Assembly: GCF_039523075.1 (NCBI RefSeq)
Contig: NZ_BAAAEP010000026.1
Coordinates: 1 to 64,000, forward strand
DNA: 64,000 bases
Reading direction: 5' to 3'
From: Caenispirillum bisanense
Lineage (GTDB): Bacteria > Pseudomonadota > Alphaproteobacteria > Rhodospirillales > Rhodospirillaceae
Shown: one piece after another, positions 49,805 through 58,965 of the stretch
Numbering within the stretch: position 1 is the first letter of the stretch
Layout of the letters: every line of letters starts with the position of its first letter
Position numbers and translations under genes: made by a program
Notes under the pieces: model-generated
Databases searched by the model: none
What the model was told of the DNA's origin: nothing
The model's input: the letters and a program-made list of their open reading frames with translations, nothing else

Positions 49805-50377
49805 TCAGGCGCGGAATTCGGCGGCGAGCATGGCGAGGAACTGGCTGACCGCCTCCTCCGCCACGCCGGCCGCCCGGAAGACTTCCGCCGCGAAGGTGGC
49901 AGGCGCCGTGCCGGGGGCGGTGATGATGCGGCCGTCGCGGACGGCGGCGGGGCTGTCGACATAGTGGTCGCCGCCGCGATAGCCGGGGGCATGGGCGGTC
50001 AGGAAGCCGGGGTCGTTGCTGGTGTGGCGGCAGCTGTCGAGCAACCCCGCCCGCGCCAGCGCCAGGGTACCGGCGCAGATGCCGGCCACCGACCCGCCGG
50101 CCTCCAGCACCTGCCGGGCGACCGGGCCGACATCGGTCGCCGCCGGCTGCTGCCAGTGGAGGCCGCCGCAGATCAACAGCACGTCCCCGGCGGCGGCATA
50201 GAACGTCGCCAGCGCCCCGTCCGGCACCACCGTCACGCCGCCCTGAGAGGCCACCGGACCGCCGTCCGGCGACAGGATGCGGGTGCCGATGCCGTAGAAG
50301 GGGCGGCCGATGCCGGTCACATAGGCGCTCTCCCAGTCGGCGAAACGATCGGTCAGCAGGATGGCGACGGTTCCCAT
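49805..50377 (-). CDS. DJ-1/PfpI family protein
   Basis: A 190-residue class-I glutamine-amidotransferase-like protein: VAILLTDRFADWESAYVTG, DVLLICGGLHW and the nucleophile elbow GSVAGICAGTLALARAGLL with the reactive cysteine, then HYVDSPAAVRDGRIITAPG. Relatives include glyoxalase-type hydratases, chaperones and isonitrile hydratases; the exact activity is not predictable. The ATG at 50377 has AGGAG 5 bases upstream. Confidence 0.9.
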   Translation of the reverse strand: MGTVAILLTDRFADWESAYVTGIGRPFYGIGTRILSPDGGPVASQGGVTVVPDGALATFYAAAGDVLLICGGLHWQQPAATDVGPVARQVLEAGGSVAGICAGTLALARAGLLDSCRHTSNDPGFLTAHAPGYRGGDHYVDSPAAVRDGRIITAPGTAPATFAAEVFRAAGVAEEAVSQFLAMLAAEFRA

Positions 50378-50551
50378 GGGGTCTCCTGTCCACGAGCGGC
50401 GGGGCACGGGGCGGGCGGGCCATGGGCGATGCCGGCGGGCGGATCTGCCGGCCGGACTTGGTCACCATCCGGTTGACGGTCCGCCCGCCATGGGCGATGA
50501 AAGTCGGACGGTTCCATGATCGTGGTGGAACGGATCGAGGGGGCAGGGATC

Positions 50552-50959
50552 ATGACCAGGCGGTTGGCGGCAGCGATGCTGGCGGGGCTCGTGCTCGGCG
50601 TGGCGGCGGCAGGGGTGCCGGCTCCGGCGGCGGCGCAGCAGATGCCCATGCTGACCGACGACCCTTCGGCCGAGTCGCTGACCTTCGCCGTCCACCTCGG
50701 CTCCTACAAGCTGCCGGGCAGTGCCCCCAAGGACTGGCACCGGATGGCAGATTTCTGGCCCGGCGTGCTGTACTTCCGCACCATGACGCGGGAGGTCGAC
50801 ATTCCCGGCAAGGGGCGGTTCATGCGGCTGTATCTGGTCGGCGACCCGTCGCTGTCGCCGATCCTCTGCCGGGAACTGACGAAGCGCGGCAAGTACTGCC
50901 AGATCCACGACCTGCGGGCCGGTTCCGCCACCACCCTGCACGACGGCGAGAGCGGCTGA
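50552..50959 (+). CDS. Secreted small protein, SPOR-like
   Basis: A 135-residue protein with a signal peptide ending APAAAQQ. The mature part has the strand pattern of SPOR domains: LTFAVHLGSYKLPGSAPKDW early and LYLVGDPSLSPILCRELTKR then YC at the end. SPOR domains bind denuded peptidoglycan, but the match is by pattern only. The ATG at 50552 is chosen since it starts directly at the signal peptide with CAGGGA upstream; an ATG at 50516 is possible. Confidence 0.6.
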   Translation: MTRRLAAAMLAGLVLGVAAAGVPAPAAAQQMPMLTDDPSAESLTFAVHLGSYKLPGSAPKDWHRMADFWPGVLYFRTMTREVDIPGKGRFMRLYLVGDPSLSPILCRELTKRGKYCQIHDLRAGSATTLHDGESG

Positions 50960-51014
50960 CCGCCGACCACCACCCGGCCGGCGACTCGCGTCTCCCCTCC
51001 CCTCCCCCGAGCGA

Positions 51015-51434
51015 TCAGCCCAGCGGCAGGTCGCGGGCCAGGAACATGCCGGTCAGCACCAGCGCATAGAGCAGCGCCGCCACCGCCGCCAGGAAGGCCA
51101 GGTTGCCGAGGGTGTGCAGCGGATGGCGCAGGCGGTCGTCGCGCCGGCGCTCGGCGCCGCGCCGCTCCGCCCCCGCCACCACCGCCAGATAAACGCCGCG
51201 GCCGAACAGCGGCAGCGTGAAGCGCAGGTCGACCGGATGGCGCTTCCACGGCTGCCCCGGCAGGGCGCGGCGCAGCATGCGGCGCTGGTCGGCGGTCAGC
51301 GTCTGCACGAAGTCGGCCGGCAGGCGCGCCAGCAGGGCCGCCTCCTCCGCCGCCGCCACAGCCGGCGGCAGCTCGGCCGCCCAACGGGCCTGCGGCGCCT
51401 GTTCCAGACTGTCGTCCATGGTCCGCTCCGCCAT
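51015..51434 (-). CDS. Conserved-looking protein with C-terminal membrane helix
   Basis: A 139-residue product. The first 95 residues are hydrophilic with Ala/Arg-rich helices (LPADFVQTLTADQRRMLRRAL) and PVDLRFTLPLFGRGVYLAVVAG; a single hydrophobic helix near the end (NLAFLAAVAALLYALVLTGMFL) would anchor it as a tail-anchored protein. GGGAG lies 4 bases before the ATG at 51434. I do not recognise a named family. It is divergent from the glutamate dehydrogenase gene. Confidence 0.65.
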   Translation of the reverse strand: MAERTMDDSLEQAPQARWAAELPPAVAAAEEAALLARLPADFVQTLTADQRRMLRRALPGQPWKRHPVDLRFTLPLFGRGVYLAVVAGAERRGAERRRDDRLRHPLHTLGNLAFLAAVAALLYALVLTGMFLARDLPLG

Positions 51435-51676
51435 TTCTCTCCCACCCTCCCCCAGGTCATGCGACGAAAGTGTCGCGAGAGTCCCTTGCAGCGTCAAGGT
51501 TGATCCACGTGTTCCATCGCGGTTTCGCAACGGCGGGTGGCCGGCGCGCGTCGGCGTGCGAAAAAGTCGGGCATGTCGGGTGCTGCAACCTGTTGAAAGA
51601 AAATTCCAACGGCGCGAAGCTGTCCCCGGAAGCCCGAGCAAAACCCAAAGAAACGAACTTCCCTGGAGGAAAACAA

Positions 51677-54600
51677 ATGTCCCAGCGAGCGGTATCGCTC
51701 AAGGCGGAGCTGATCGACCGGGTGGTCGCCCTCATCTCCGACCGGCTGGAGCCCGAGGCGGCCGAGACGGCCGGCCGGTTCGTGCGGCACATGTTCCGGC
51801 ATGTCCCGCCCGACGACATCCTCGACAAGGATCCCGAGGCCCTGTACGGCGCGGCCATGGGCCTGTGGCAGTTCGCCCGCTCGCGGCGACCCGGCCAGCC
51901 CAAGGTGCGCGTCTACAATCCCAACTTCGAGGAACACGGCTGGACCTCCGACCACACCATCGTGGAACTGGTGAACGACGACATGCCGTTCCTGGTCGAC
52001 TCGGTGACGGCGGAGCTTCACCGGCTCGATCTGGTGGTCCACCTGGTGATCCACCCCATCGTCCACCTGCGCCGCGACGACAGCGGCCGGGTAAGCGAGC
52101 TGCTGGAGTCGGGCGAGGACGAGTCGGCCCACCCCGAGTCCATCATGCTGATCGAGATCACCGAGCAGGGCGACGCCGCCGTGCTGGCGGCCATCGCCGC
52201 CCAGCTGGAGCAGGTGCTGCATCAGGTGCGCGCGGCGGTCACCGACTGGGCGGCCATGAACGAGCGCATGCAGGCGGTGATGGCCGAATTGCCGGCCGCC
52301 CCCGCCGGCCTGACGGCGGAAGACCACTCCGAGGTCTGCGATTTCCTCAAGTGGCTGACGGAGAACCACTTCACCTTCCTCGGCTACCGCGACCACAGCT
52401 TCGCCGACGCCCCCGGCGGCGGCACCGCCGTGCAGGCCGACGGCGACACCGCGCTCGGCATCCTGCGCGATGCCGGCGAACTGGTGTTCGAGGAACTGGG
52501 CGATGGCGCCCAGCTGCCCGGCGACGTGCAGGGCTTCCTCATGCGGCCGACCTATCTGGTCATCGCCAAGACCAACAAGAGGGCGCGCGTTCATCGGCCG
52601 GTGCAGATGGACGTCATCGGCGTCAAGCGGCTGGACGCGGGTGGCCGGGTGGTCGGCATGCACCTGTTCGTCGGCCTGTTCACCTCCAACGTCTACACCA
52701 ACAGCCCGCTGTTCGTGCCGGTGCTGCGGCGGAAGATCGACCGCATCCTGCGCAACGCCAACTTCCGGCCGCGCAGCCACGACGGCAAGAAGCTGATGAA
52801 CATCCTGGAGAACCTGCCGCGCGACGAGCTGTTCCAGTCGTCGGACGAGCAGCTTCTTGAAACCGCGCTCGGCATCCTGCACCTGCAGGAACGCCAGCGG
52901 GTGGCCCTGTTCGCGCGGGTGGACGAGTTCGAACGCTTCGTCTCCTGCCTGGTGTTCGTGCCGCGCGACCGTTACGACACCCAGCTGCGCCTGACCGCCC
53001 AGGACATCCTGGAAAAGGCCTTCGGCGGCACCATGACCGCCTACTACACCCAGGTGGTGGACAGCCCGCTCGCCCGCCTGCACTTCATCATCCGCACCAC
53101 GCCGTTCCAGATCCCGGCGGTGGACCTGCGGGAGGTGGAGGCGCGGCTGGCCGATGCCGCCCGCCAGTGGTCCGACCACCTGGAAAACGCCCTCTACGCC
53201 GCCCGCGGCGAGGAACAGGGGGCGCGCCTGTTCCGCCGCTACGGCCAGGCCTTCCCCGGCTTCTACCGCGAGCGCTACACGGTGCAGGCGGGGGTGGCCG
53301 ACGTCGACCGCATCGAGACCATGCTGGCGGAGAACCGGCCGCTCGGCATGAACCTCTACCGCCCGGTGGAAGTGGCGGAAGACCAGGTGCGGTTCAAGAT
53401 CTACCGCGCCGAGCGGGCGCTGTCGCTGTCCGACATCCTGCCCATGCTGGAAAACATGGGCTTCCGGGTGATGGGCGAGGTGCCCTTTGAAATCCGCATC
53501 CGCGAGGAGGCGCTCGGCAATGGCAACGGCGGCGGCGGCGGCCGTCGCAGCGTGTGGGTGCACGACTTCGAGATGATGGCCGCCGACGGCTCCACCATCG
53601 ACGTCGGCAGCGCCCGCGAACGCTTCCAGGAGGCGTTCGAGCGGGTCTGGCAGGGCGAGGCCGAGAACGACGGCTTCAACCGCCTGGTCATCGGCGCCGG
53701 CCTGTCGTGGCGCGAGGTGACCATGCTGCGCGCCTATGCCAAGTACCTGCGCCAGGCCGCCTTCACCTTCAGCCAGAGCTACATCGAGCAGGCGCTGGCG
53801 TCGCACCCGGAAATCACCCGCCGGCTGGTGCTGCTGTTCCATGCCCAGTTCGACCCGCGCGGCGAAGGCGCCAATGCCGGTGCCCTGGTGCTGGAAATCC
53901 AGCAGCTGCTGGACGACGTCGCCAACCCGGACGAGGACCGCATCCTGCGGCGTTACCTCAACCTCATCCGGTCCACCCTGCGCACCAACTTCTACCAGAC
54001 CGCCGCCGACGGCCGGCCGAAGGGCTATGTCTCGTTCAAGCTCAACAGCCGCGAGGTGGAAGACCTGCCCCTGCCCCGCCCGTGGGTGGAGGTGTGGGTC
54101 TACAGCCCGCGGGTGGAGGCCATCCACCTGCGCGGCGGCAAGGTCGCCCGCGGCGGCCTGCGCTGGTCCGACCGGCGCGAGGATTTCCGCACCGAGATCC
54201 TCGGCCTGCTGAAGGCGCAGATGGTGAAGAACGCCGTCATCGTGCCGGTGGGCTCCAAGGGCGGCTTCGTGGTCAAGCAGCCGCCGGCGGAAGGCGGCCG
54301 CGACGCCCAGCTGGCGGAAGGCATCGCCTGCTACCAGACCTTCATGCGCGGGTTGCTCGACATCACCGACAACCTGAAGGGCGACACCGTGGTGCCGCCG
54401 CCCGACGTGGTCCGCCGCGACGACGACGACCCCTATCTGGTGGTCGCCGCCGACAAGGGCACGGCCACCTTCTCCGACATCGCCAACGGCATCTCGCTCG
54501 ACTACGGCTTCTGGCTCGGCGACGCCTTCGCCTCCGGCGGCTCCAAGGGCTATGACCACAAGGCCATGGGCATCACCGCCCGCGGCGCCTGGGAAGCGGT

Positions 54601-56548
54601 GAAGCGGCACTTCCGCGAGGTCGGCCACGACACCCAGAGCCAGGACTTCACCTGCGTCGGCATCGGCGACATGTCGGGCGACGTGTTCGGCAACGGCATG
54701 CTGCTGTCGAAGCACATCCGCCTGATCGGCGCCTTCAACCACCAGCACATCTTCGTCGACCCCAACCCGGACGCCGAAGCCAGCTGGCACGAGCGCAAGC
54801 GCCTGTTCGAAACGCCGCGCTCCACCTGGGCCGACTACAACCCGGCGGCGCTGTCGCAGGGCGGCATGATCTATGAACGCCGCGCCAAGACGGTGCAGCT
54901 GACGCCGGAAATCCGCCAGGCGCTCGGCCTCGACAAGGAGGTGGTGACGCCCAACGAGCTGATGAAGGCGCTGCTGACCGCGCAGGTGGACCTGCTGTGG
55001 TTCGGCGGCATCGGCACCTACATCAAGGCCTCGACCGAAAACAATGCCGAGGTGGGCGACCGCGCCAACGACGCCATCCGCATCAACGGCCGCGACGTGC
55101 GCGCCCGCGTGGTGGGCGAAGGCGCCAACCTTGGCTGCACCCAGCGCGGCCGCATCGAGGCGGCGCTGGCCGGCGTGCGCCTCAACACCGACGCCATCGA
55201 CAACTCGGCCGGCGTCGACACCTCCGACCACGAGGTGAACATCAAGATCCTGCTCAACGGCGTCGTCGCCGACGGCGACATGACCGAAAAGCAGCGCAAC
55301 CAGATCCTCGCCGACATGACCGAGGAAGTGGGCGATCTGGTCCTGCGCGACAACTACCTGCAGACCGCCGCCATTTCGCTGGCGGAGGCGCGCGGGGTCG
55401 ACATCCTGGACCACCACCAGCGCCTGATGAAGATGCTGGAACGGGCCGGGCGCCTGGACCGCGGCATCGAGTTCCTGCCCGATGACGAGGCGGTGGCGGA
55501 ACGCTTCGCCGCCAAGAAGGGCCTGACGCGGCCGGAAATCGCCGTGCTCATGCCCTATGCCAAGCTGTGGCTGTTCGACGAGATCCTCGGGTCCGACCTG
55601 CCCGACGATCCCATGCTGCTGGACGACCTGGTGCGCTATTTCCCGACGGCGCTGCAGGACCGCTACCGCGATGCCATCTGCCGCCACCGCCTGCGGCGGG
55701 AGATCATCGCCACCCACGCCACCAACAGCATGATCAACCGCGTCGGCGGCACCTTCGTCACCCAGATCACCGAAAAGACCGGGGTGAAGGCGGCCGACAT
55801 CGCGCGGGCCTACATCATCACCCGCGACGCCTTCCGCATGCGCGACCTGTGGAGCGAGATCGAGGCGCTGGACGCCAAGGTTCCCGCCGCCGTGCAGATC
55901 GACATGCTGATCGAGGCCAACCGGCTCATCGAACGCGGCACCCTGTGGGTGCTGCGCCAGTGCCCGGCGCCGCTCGACATGGGGGCGGTGATCGCCGAAC
56001 TGTCGCCGGGGGTGGACCGCCTGATGGACCGCATCGCCGACGCCGCGGCCGGCGACGTGGTGGCCGAGGTGGCAGCGCGCGCCGACCACTACACCGCCCA
56101 GGGCGTGCCGGAGGCCCTGGCACGGCGGGTCGCCAACCTGATCCTGCTGGCCAGCGCCCCCGATGTCACCCGCATCGCCGCCCGCCACGGGCTGGATGAC
56201 GTCACCGATGCCGCCCGCCACTACTTCGCGGTGGGCGCCCGCTTCGGCCTCGGCTGGCTGCGGGCGGTGGCGGAACCGCTGGCGGTCGGCAGCCACTGGC
56301 AGAAGCTGGCGGTGGCGGCGATCATCGAGGAGCTGTACCGCGACCAGCGCGAGCTGACCGAGGCGGTGCTCGCCGTCGCCGGCCCGCGCGCCGATGCCGG
56401 CGAGGCGGTGGAGCAGTGGATCGGCGGCATGCTGCCGGCGGTGGAACGGGCCGACCAGCTGATGGCCGAGCTGCGTGCCACCGACAGCATCGACCTTGCC
56501 ATGCTCACCGTCGCGGCGCGTCAGTTCGGCGCCATGAAGGGCGCCTGA
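51677..56548 (+). CDS. NAD-specific glutamate dehydrogenase, large type
   Basis: The 1,623-residue enzyme belongs to the giant NAD-glutamate dehydrogenases (GdhB/L_1600 class) that convert glutamate to 2-oxoglutarate and ammonia. ACT-like regulatory segments fill the N-terminal part (VNDDMPFLVDSVTAELHRL). The catalytic region near residues 820-1230 has RGGLRWSDRREDFRTEILG, VGSKGGFVVK, CVGIGDMSGDVFGNGML and VGEGANLGCTQRGRIE. The C-terminal helical domain is complete. The ATG at 51677 has GGAGGA 7 bases upstream; the open frame before it is not homologous. Confidence 0.97.
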   Translation: MSQRAVSLKAELIDRVVALISDRLEPEAAETAGRFVRHMFRHVPPDDILDKDPEALYGAAMGLWQFARSRRPGQPKVRVYNPNFEEHGWTSDHTIVELVNDDMPFLVDSVTAELHRLDLVVHLVIHPIVHLRRDDSGRVSELLESGEDESAHPESIMLIEITEQGDAAVLAAIAAQLEQVLHQVRAAVTDWAAMNERMQAVMAELPAAPAGLTAEDHSEVCDFLKWLTENHFTFLGYRDHSFADAPGGGTAVQADGDTALGILRDAGELVFEELGDGAQLPGDVQGFLMRPTYLVIAKTNKRARVHRPVQMDVIGVKRLDAGGRVVGMHLFVGLFTSNVYTNSPLFVPVLRRKIDRILRNANFRPRSHDGKKLMNILENLPRDELFQSSDEQLLETALGILHLQERQRVALFARVDEFERFVSCLVFVPRDRYDTQLRLTAQDILEKAFGGTMTAYYTQVVDSPLARLHFIIRTTPFQIPAVDLREVEARLADAARQWSDHLENALYAARGEEQGARLFRRYGQAFPGFYRERYTVQAGVADVDRIETMLAENRPLGMNLYRPVEVAEDQVRFKIYRAERALSLSDILPMLENMGFRVMGEVPFEIRIREEALGNGNGGGGGRRSVWVHDFEMMAADGSTIDVGSARERFQEAFERVWQGEAENDGFNRLVIGAGLSWREVTMLRAYAKYLRQAAFTFSQSYIEQALASHPEITRRLVLLFHAQFDPRGEGANAGALVLEIQQLLDDVANPDEDRILRRYLNLIRSTLRTNFYQTAADGRPKGYVSFKLNSREVEDLPLPRPWVEVWVYSPRVEAIHLRGGKVARGGLRWSDRREDFRTEILGLLKAQMVKNAVIVPVGSKGGFVVKQPPAEGGRDAQLAEGIACYQTFMRGLLDITDNLKGDTVVPPPDVVRRDDDDPYLVVAADKGTATFSDIANGISLDYGFWLGDAFASGGSKGYDHKAMGITARGAWEAVKRHFREVGHDTQSQDFTCVGIGDMSGDVFGNGMLLSKHIRLIGAFNHQHIFVDPNPDAEASWHERKRLFETPRSTWADYNPAALSQGGMIYERRAKTVQLTPEIRQALGLDKEVVTPNELMKALLTAQVDLLWFGGIGTYIKASTENNAEVGDRANDAIRINGRDVRARVVGEGANLGCTQRGRIEAALAGVRLNTDAIDNSAGVDTSDHEVNIKILLNGVVADGDMTEKQRNQILADMTEEVGDLVLRDNYLQTAAISLAEARGVDILDHHQRLMKMLERAGRLDRGIEFLPDDEAVAERFAAKKGLTRPEIAVLMPYAKLWLFDEILGSDLPDDPMLLDDLVRYFPTALQDRYRDAICRHRLRREIIATHATNSMINRVGGTFVTQITEKTGVKAADIARAYIITRDAFRMRDLWSEIEALDAKVPAAVQIDMLIEANRLIERGTLWVLRQCPAPLDMGAVIAELSPGVDRLMDRIADAAAGDVVAEVAARADHYTAQGVPEALARRVANLILLASAPDVTRIAARHGLDDVTDAARHYFAVGARFGLGWLRAVAEPLAVGSHWQKLAVAAIIEELYRDQRELTEAVLAVAGPRADAGEAVEQWIGGMLPAVERADQLMAELRATDSIDLAMLTVAARQFGAMKGA

Positions 56549-56561
56549 TACCTTCCCTGCC

Positions 56562-56605
56562 GGGCCGGCGTTCGTCCGTGACAGGACGGCGCCGGCCCGC
56601 TCTTT
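56562..56605 (+). terminator. Terminator after the glutamate dehydrogenase gene
   Basis: GGGCCGGCG (56562-56570) and CGCCGGCCC (56590-56598) pair, extended by CGTCC/GGACG inside, followed by GCTCTTTC. It lies 13 bases past the stop and 18 bases before the next start. Confidence 0.75.
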
Positions 56606-56622
56606 CCCGTCAGAGGACTGCC

Positions 56623-56967
56623 ATGCCCCCGAAACAGAACCCGCTCAAGCTCAACCCGCTGCAGCTGAAGACCCTGACGCTGCTGCAGGAACTGGCCAAC
56701 GACCCGGAAACGGCGATGATCGACGCCCTGACCGGCGATTCCACGGTCAGCCAGTTCCCGCATGCCCACGGCAACCACTTCCACCTCGGCCGCTATGTGG
56801 TGTCGTCGGCCGATGCCACCGGCCTCGGCAACGAAGCGGTGTGGAAGGCGCTGGAGCGCAAGGGTCTGGCGCGGTCGTTCTTCCCCACCGCCATCACCCT
56901 CACCCAGGCCGGCCGCGACTACGACACCGGCCTGCGCGACCAGATCCTGCACGGCTCCGACCACTGA
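56623..56967 (+). CDS. Conserved hypothetical protein downstream of glutamate dehydrogenase
   Basis: A 114-residue protein beginning MPPKQNPLKLNPLQLKTLTLLQELA. It contains HAHGNHFHLGRYVVSSADATGL and a C-terminal winged-helix-like segment (EAVWKALERKGLARSFFPTAITLTQAGRDY). The histidine-rich HAHGNHFH could bind a metal. The pattern of a long helix followed by a wing suggests a small DNA- or protein-binding module; function unknown. GAGGA precedes the ATG. Confidence 0.75.
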   Translation: MPPKQNPLKLNPLQLKTLTLLQELANDPETAMIDALTGDSTVSQFPHAHGNHFHLGRYVVSSADATGLGNEAVWKALERKGLARSFFPTAITLTQAGRDYDTGLRDQILHGSDH

Positions 56968-57009
56968 GGTGAGAGCGCGCCGCCGCCGGCTGCGGCGGCG
57001 CTGCCTCCC

Positions 57010-57609
57010 TTACAGGCTGCCGCCCAGCACGCCCTTGGTGGACGGCACGCTGCCGGCGGCGCGGGGGTCGATCTCCACCGCCATGCGCAGGGCGCGGGCG
57101 AGGCCCTTGAAGCAGCTTTCGATGATGTGGTGGTTGTTCTCGCCGTAGCGGTTGACCACGTGCAGGGTGATGCCGCCCATCTGGGCGAAGGCCTGGAACC
57201 ATTCCTTGAACAGTTCGGTATCGAAATCACCCAGCTTGTCGCGGGTGAAGGCCACCTTCCACACCAGATACGGGCGGTTGGACAGGTCGAGCGCCACTTC
57301 CGAGCAGGTTTCATCCATGGGGATGACGGCGCTGCCGTAGCGGCGGATGCCCTTGCGGTCGCCCAGCGCCTTGGCGAAGGCCATGCCGAGCGCCAGGCCG
57401 GTGTCCTCCACCGTGTGGTGGGCGTCGATGTGCAGGTCGCCCTTGGCGCGAACCGTCAAGTCGATTAGCCCATGACGCGAGAGCTGTTCCAGCATATGAT
57501 CCAGGAAGCCCACGCCGGTGCTGATGTCATACTGACCCGTGCCGTCGAGGTTCACGGTGACGCTGATCTGGGTTTCATTGGTGACCCGGTCGACGGAAGC
57601 GACTCGCAT
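57010..57609 (-). CDS. hisB: Imidazoleglycerol-phosphate dehydratase
   Basis: The 199-residue monofunctional HisB catalyses the dehydration step of histidine synthesis. It has the metal-binding motifs HIDAHHTVEDTGLALG and NNHHIIESCFKGLARALR plus GVGFLDHMLEQLSRHG. The ATG at 57609 gives the family start; the extra 19 codons of the open frame are not homologous. No other his gene is adjacent in the window. Confidence 0.97.
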   Translation of the reverse strand: MRVASVDRVTNETQISVTVNLDGTGQYDISTGVGFLDHMLEQLSRHGLIDLTVRAKGDLHIDAHHTVEDTGLALGMAFAKALGDRKGIRRYGSAVIPMDETCSEVALDLSNRPYLVWKVAFTRDKLGDFDTELFKEWFQAFAQMGGITLHVVNRYGENNHHIIESCFKGLARALRMAVEIDPRAAGSVPSTKGVLGGSL

Positions 57610-57782
57610 TGGATGATGTCCTTGGAGATTCAGACCATTAGGAGGGGCGCCAGCCGCCACACCCACACGTCGGGCGCGTCGTATGGTTGTGAAATCAACT
57701 GGAGCCGCAACGGGAAGCGATATATCTTTGCCGCCACCTCAAGCATAAGTCGATTCCGGCCAATTACAACGGTGCACAGAAC

Positions 57783-58259
57783 GTGACGCAGACTCAACGA
57801 CCCTTCGAACGACGCCGGCAGCCGATCACGGCCAAGGAGTACGGTCCTGATCCGGTCGACGTTCATGTTGGCAGCCGGCTGCGCCTGCGCCGCACGCTGT
57901 TGGGCCTCAGCCAGGAACAGCTGGCGGCCGCGGTGGGGGTGACGTTCCAGCAGATCCAGAAGTACGAGCGCGGGTCCAACCGCGTGTCGGCATCGCGCCT
58001 TTACGACATCGCGCGCGTCATGGGTGTGCCGATCCAGTACTTCTTCGAAGACATCGACGACCGCATCACCTCGCACCGCCCCACCCAGCACCTGCCGGAA
58101 CAGGCCGGCATCACCGACATTCCGCGGGCGCCGTTCGAGGAAGACCCGATGAAGAAGAACGAGACGCTGGAACTGGTTCAGGCCTACTGGAAACTGCCGC
58201 TGGACGAGCAGCGCGAGACCGTTCTGAAGATGCTGAAGGCCATGGGTCGCCGCGACTGA
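57783..58259 (+). CDS. XRE-family transcriptional regulator
   Basis: The 158-residue protein carries a Cro/C1-type helix-turn-helix: VGSRLRLRRTLLGLSQEQLA then GVTFQQIQKYERGSNRVSASRL, followed by the short FFEDI segment and a C-terminal helical tail. This is a widespread alphaproteobacterial regulator type. It starts at GTG 57783, divergent from hisB, with no clear ribosome-binding site. Target genes unknown. Confidence 0.9.
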   Translation: MTQTQRPFERRRQPITAKEYGPDPVDVHVGSRLRLRRTLLGLSQEQLAAAVGVTFQQIQKYERGSNRVSASRLYDIARVMGVPIQYFFEDIDDRITSHRPTQHLPEQAGITDIPRAPFEEDPMKKNETLELVQAYWKLPLDEQRETVLKMLKAMGRRD

Positions 58260-58274
58260 CCCGTCGCGCGCCCT

Positions 58275-58308
58275 CCGTCACGGCGGTTCCGAGGGCCCGC
58301 CGTGACGG
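58275..58308 (+). terminator. Hairpin after the XRE regulator gene
   Basis: A perfect 12-bp stem (58275-58286 with 58297-58308) around a 10-base loop, 16 bases past the stop. It lacks a T-run and leads straight into a palindromic repeat array. Confidence 0.6.
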
Positions 58309-58438
58309 CGCCCGGCGGCGGAAGCCGCCTCTTTCTTCCGGCGGAAGCCGCCTATTTGAGCCCGGCGGATGCCGCCTCTTTCTTCCGGGCGAATGCCGCC
58401 TGCCTAATCCCGGCGGCTGACCCCGCCTCTCGCTTCCC
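58309..58438 (+). repeat. Array of GGCGG-N3-CCGCC palindromes
   Basis: About five degenerate units of 23-27 bases. Most are CCGGCGGAAGCCGCC or CCGGCGGATGCCGCC followed by TCTTTCTT or TATTTGAG-type spacers; the last two have drifted. Each core is a 5-bp stem with a 3-base loop. The array lies between the XRE gene and a small minus-strand gene. The same 13-bp core occurs at 39093-39105. Confidence 0.75.
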
Positions 58439-58488
58439 TGATCCCCTCTGCCTGTCGCGCCTTGCCCTGACTTACGGCCCTGCCGCCG

Positions 58489-58692
58489 TCAGCCGCTGCG
58501 CCGCTTTGCCCGCAGCCAGGCCGGCAGTGCCGGCGCCTGACCGACCGGCCCGCCGGCATCGTCGAGGGCATCGGCCAGCTTCACCACGCAACTGTGCAAC
58601 TCCGCCTCATCCGCCATGCGCAGGGCGGTCTGGATGGCGATGCGGAGATGCAGGTGGGCAGGGGTGCCGGCTTGGGAAGGGGCGGTGGTCAC
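58489..58692 (-). CDS. Small hypothetical protein
   Basis: A 67-residue product if started at GTG 58692, where AGGA lies 6 bases upstream; an ATG at 58707 would add five residues. It is mostly one amphipathic helical region (HLHLRIAIQTALRMADEAEL then SCVVKLADALDDAGG) with a basic C-terminus. No family recognised; coding status is likely but not certain. Confidence 0.5.
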   Translation of the reverse strand: MTTAPSQAGTPAHLHLRIAIQTALRMADEAELHSCVVKLADALDDAGGPVGQAPALPAWLRAKRRSG

Positions 58693-58965
58693 GGGGGTTC
58701 CTCGCATGGCCTGGGACCGGCGTCGCCCACCGGCGCGCGGTTGCATCAGGAGAGTATCCAGCCTTTTCCAAATACCGTGAAGAGCGATCTATGGCAACCC
58801 TTTTGGGCTCTTCCGTCATGCAACTCTCATAGCGTGTAGCCGCCGCAAAAGCCCCCGCGCCCGCCGAGGGTTGACCGTCCGCCGCCATCGTCCCATGTTC
58901 GTCGACACTTGCGGCGGCCCCGCGCCGTCGCCCGCCCTTCCCGCCCCCCAACGGCAGTGGACTTC

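Noticed and set aside
51494..56296. A 1,600-codon open frame on the minus strand opposite glutamate dehydrogenase
   Set aside because: It lies wholly antisense to a clear enzyme; its His/Gln/Gly/Val-rich translation is the usual shadow of GC-rich codon bias and shows no domain.
57472..57786. Plus-strand ORF across the hisB-XRE gap
   Set aside because: It begins antisense inside hisB and has no homology or ribosome-binding site.
58309..58438. CRISPR array
   Set aside because: Units are degenerate, spacers are 8-12 bases and similar to each other, and no cas genes are present.
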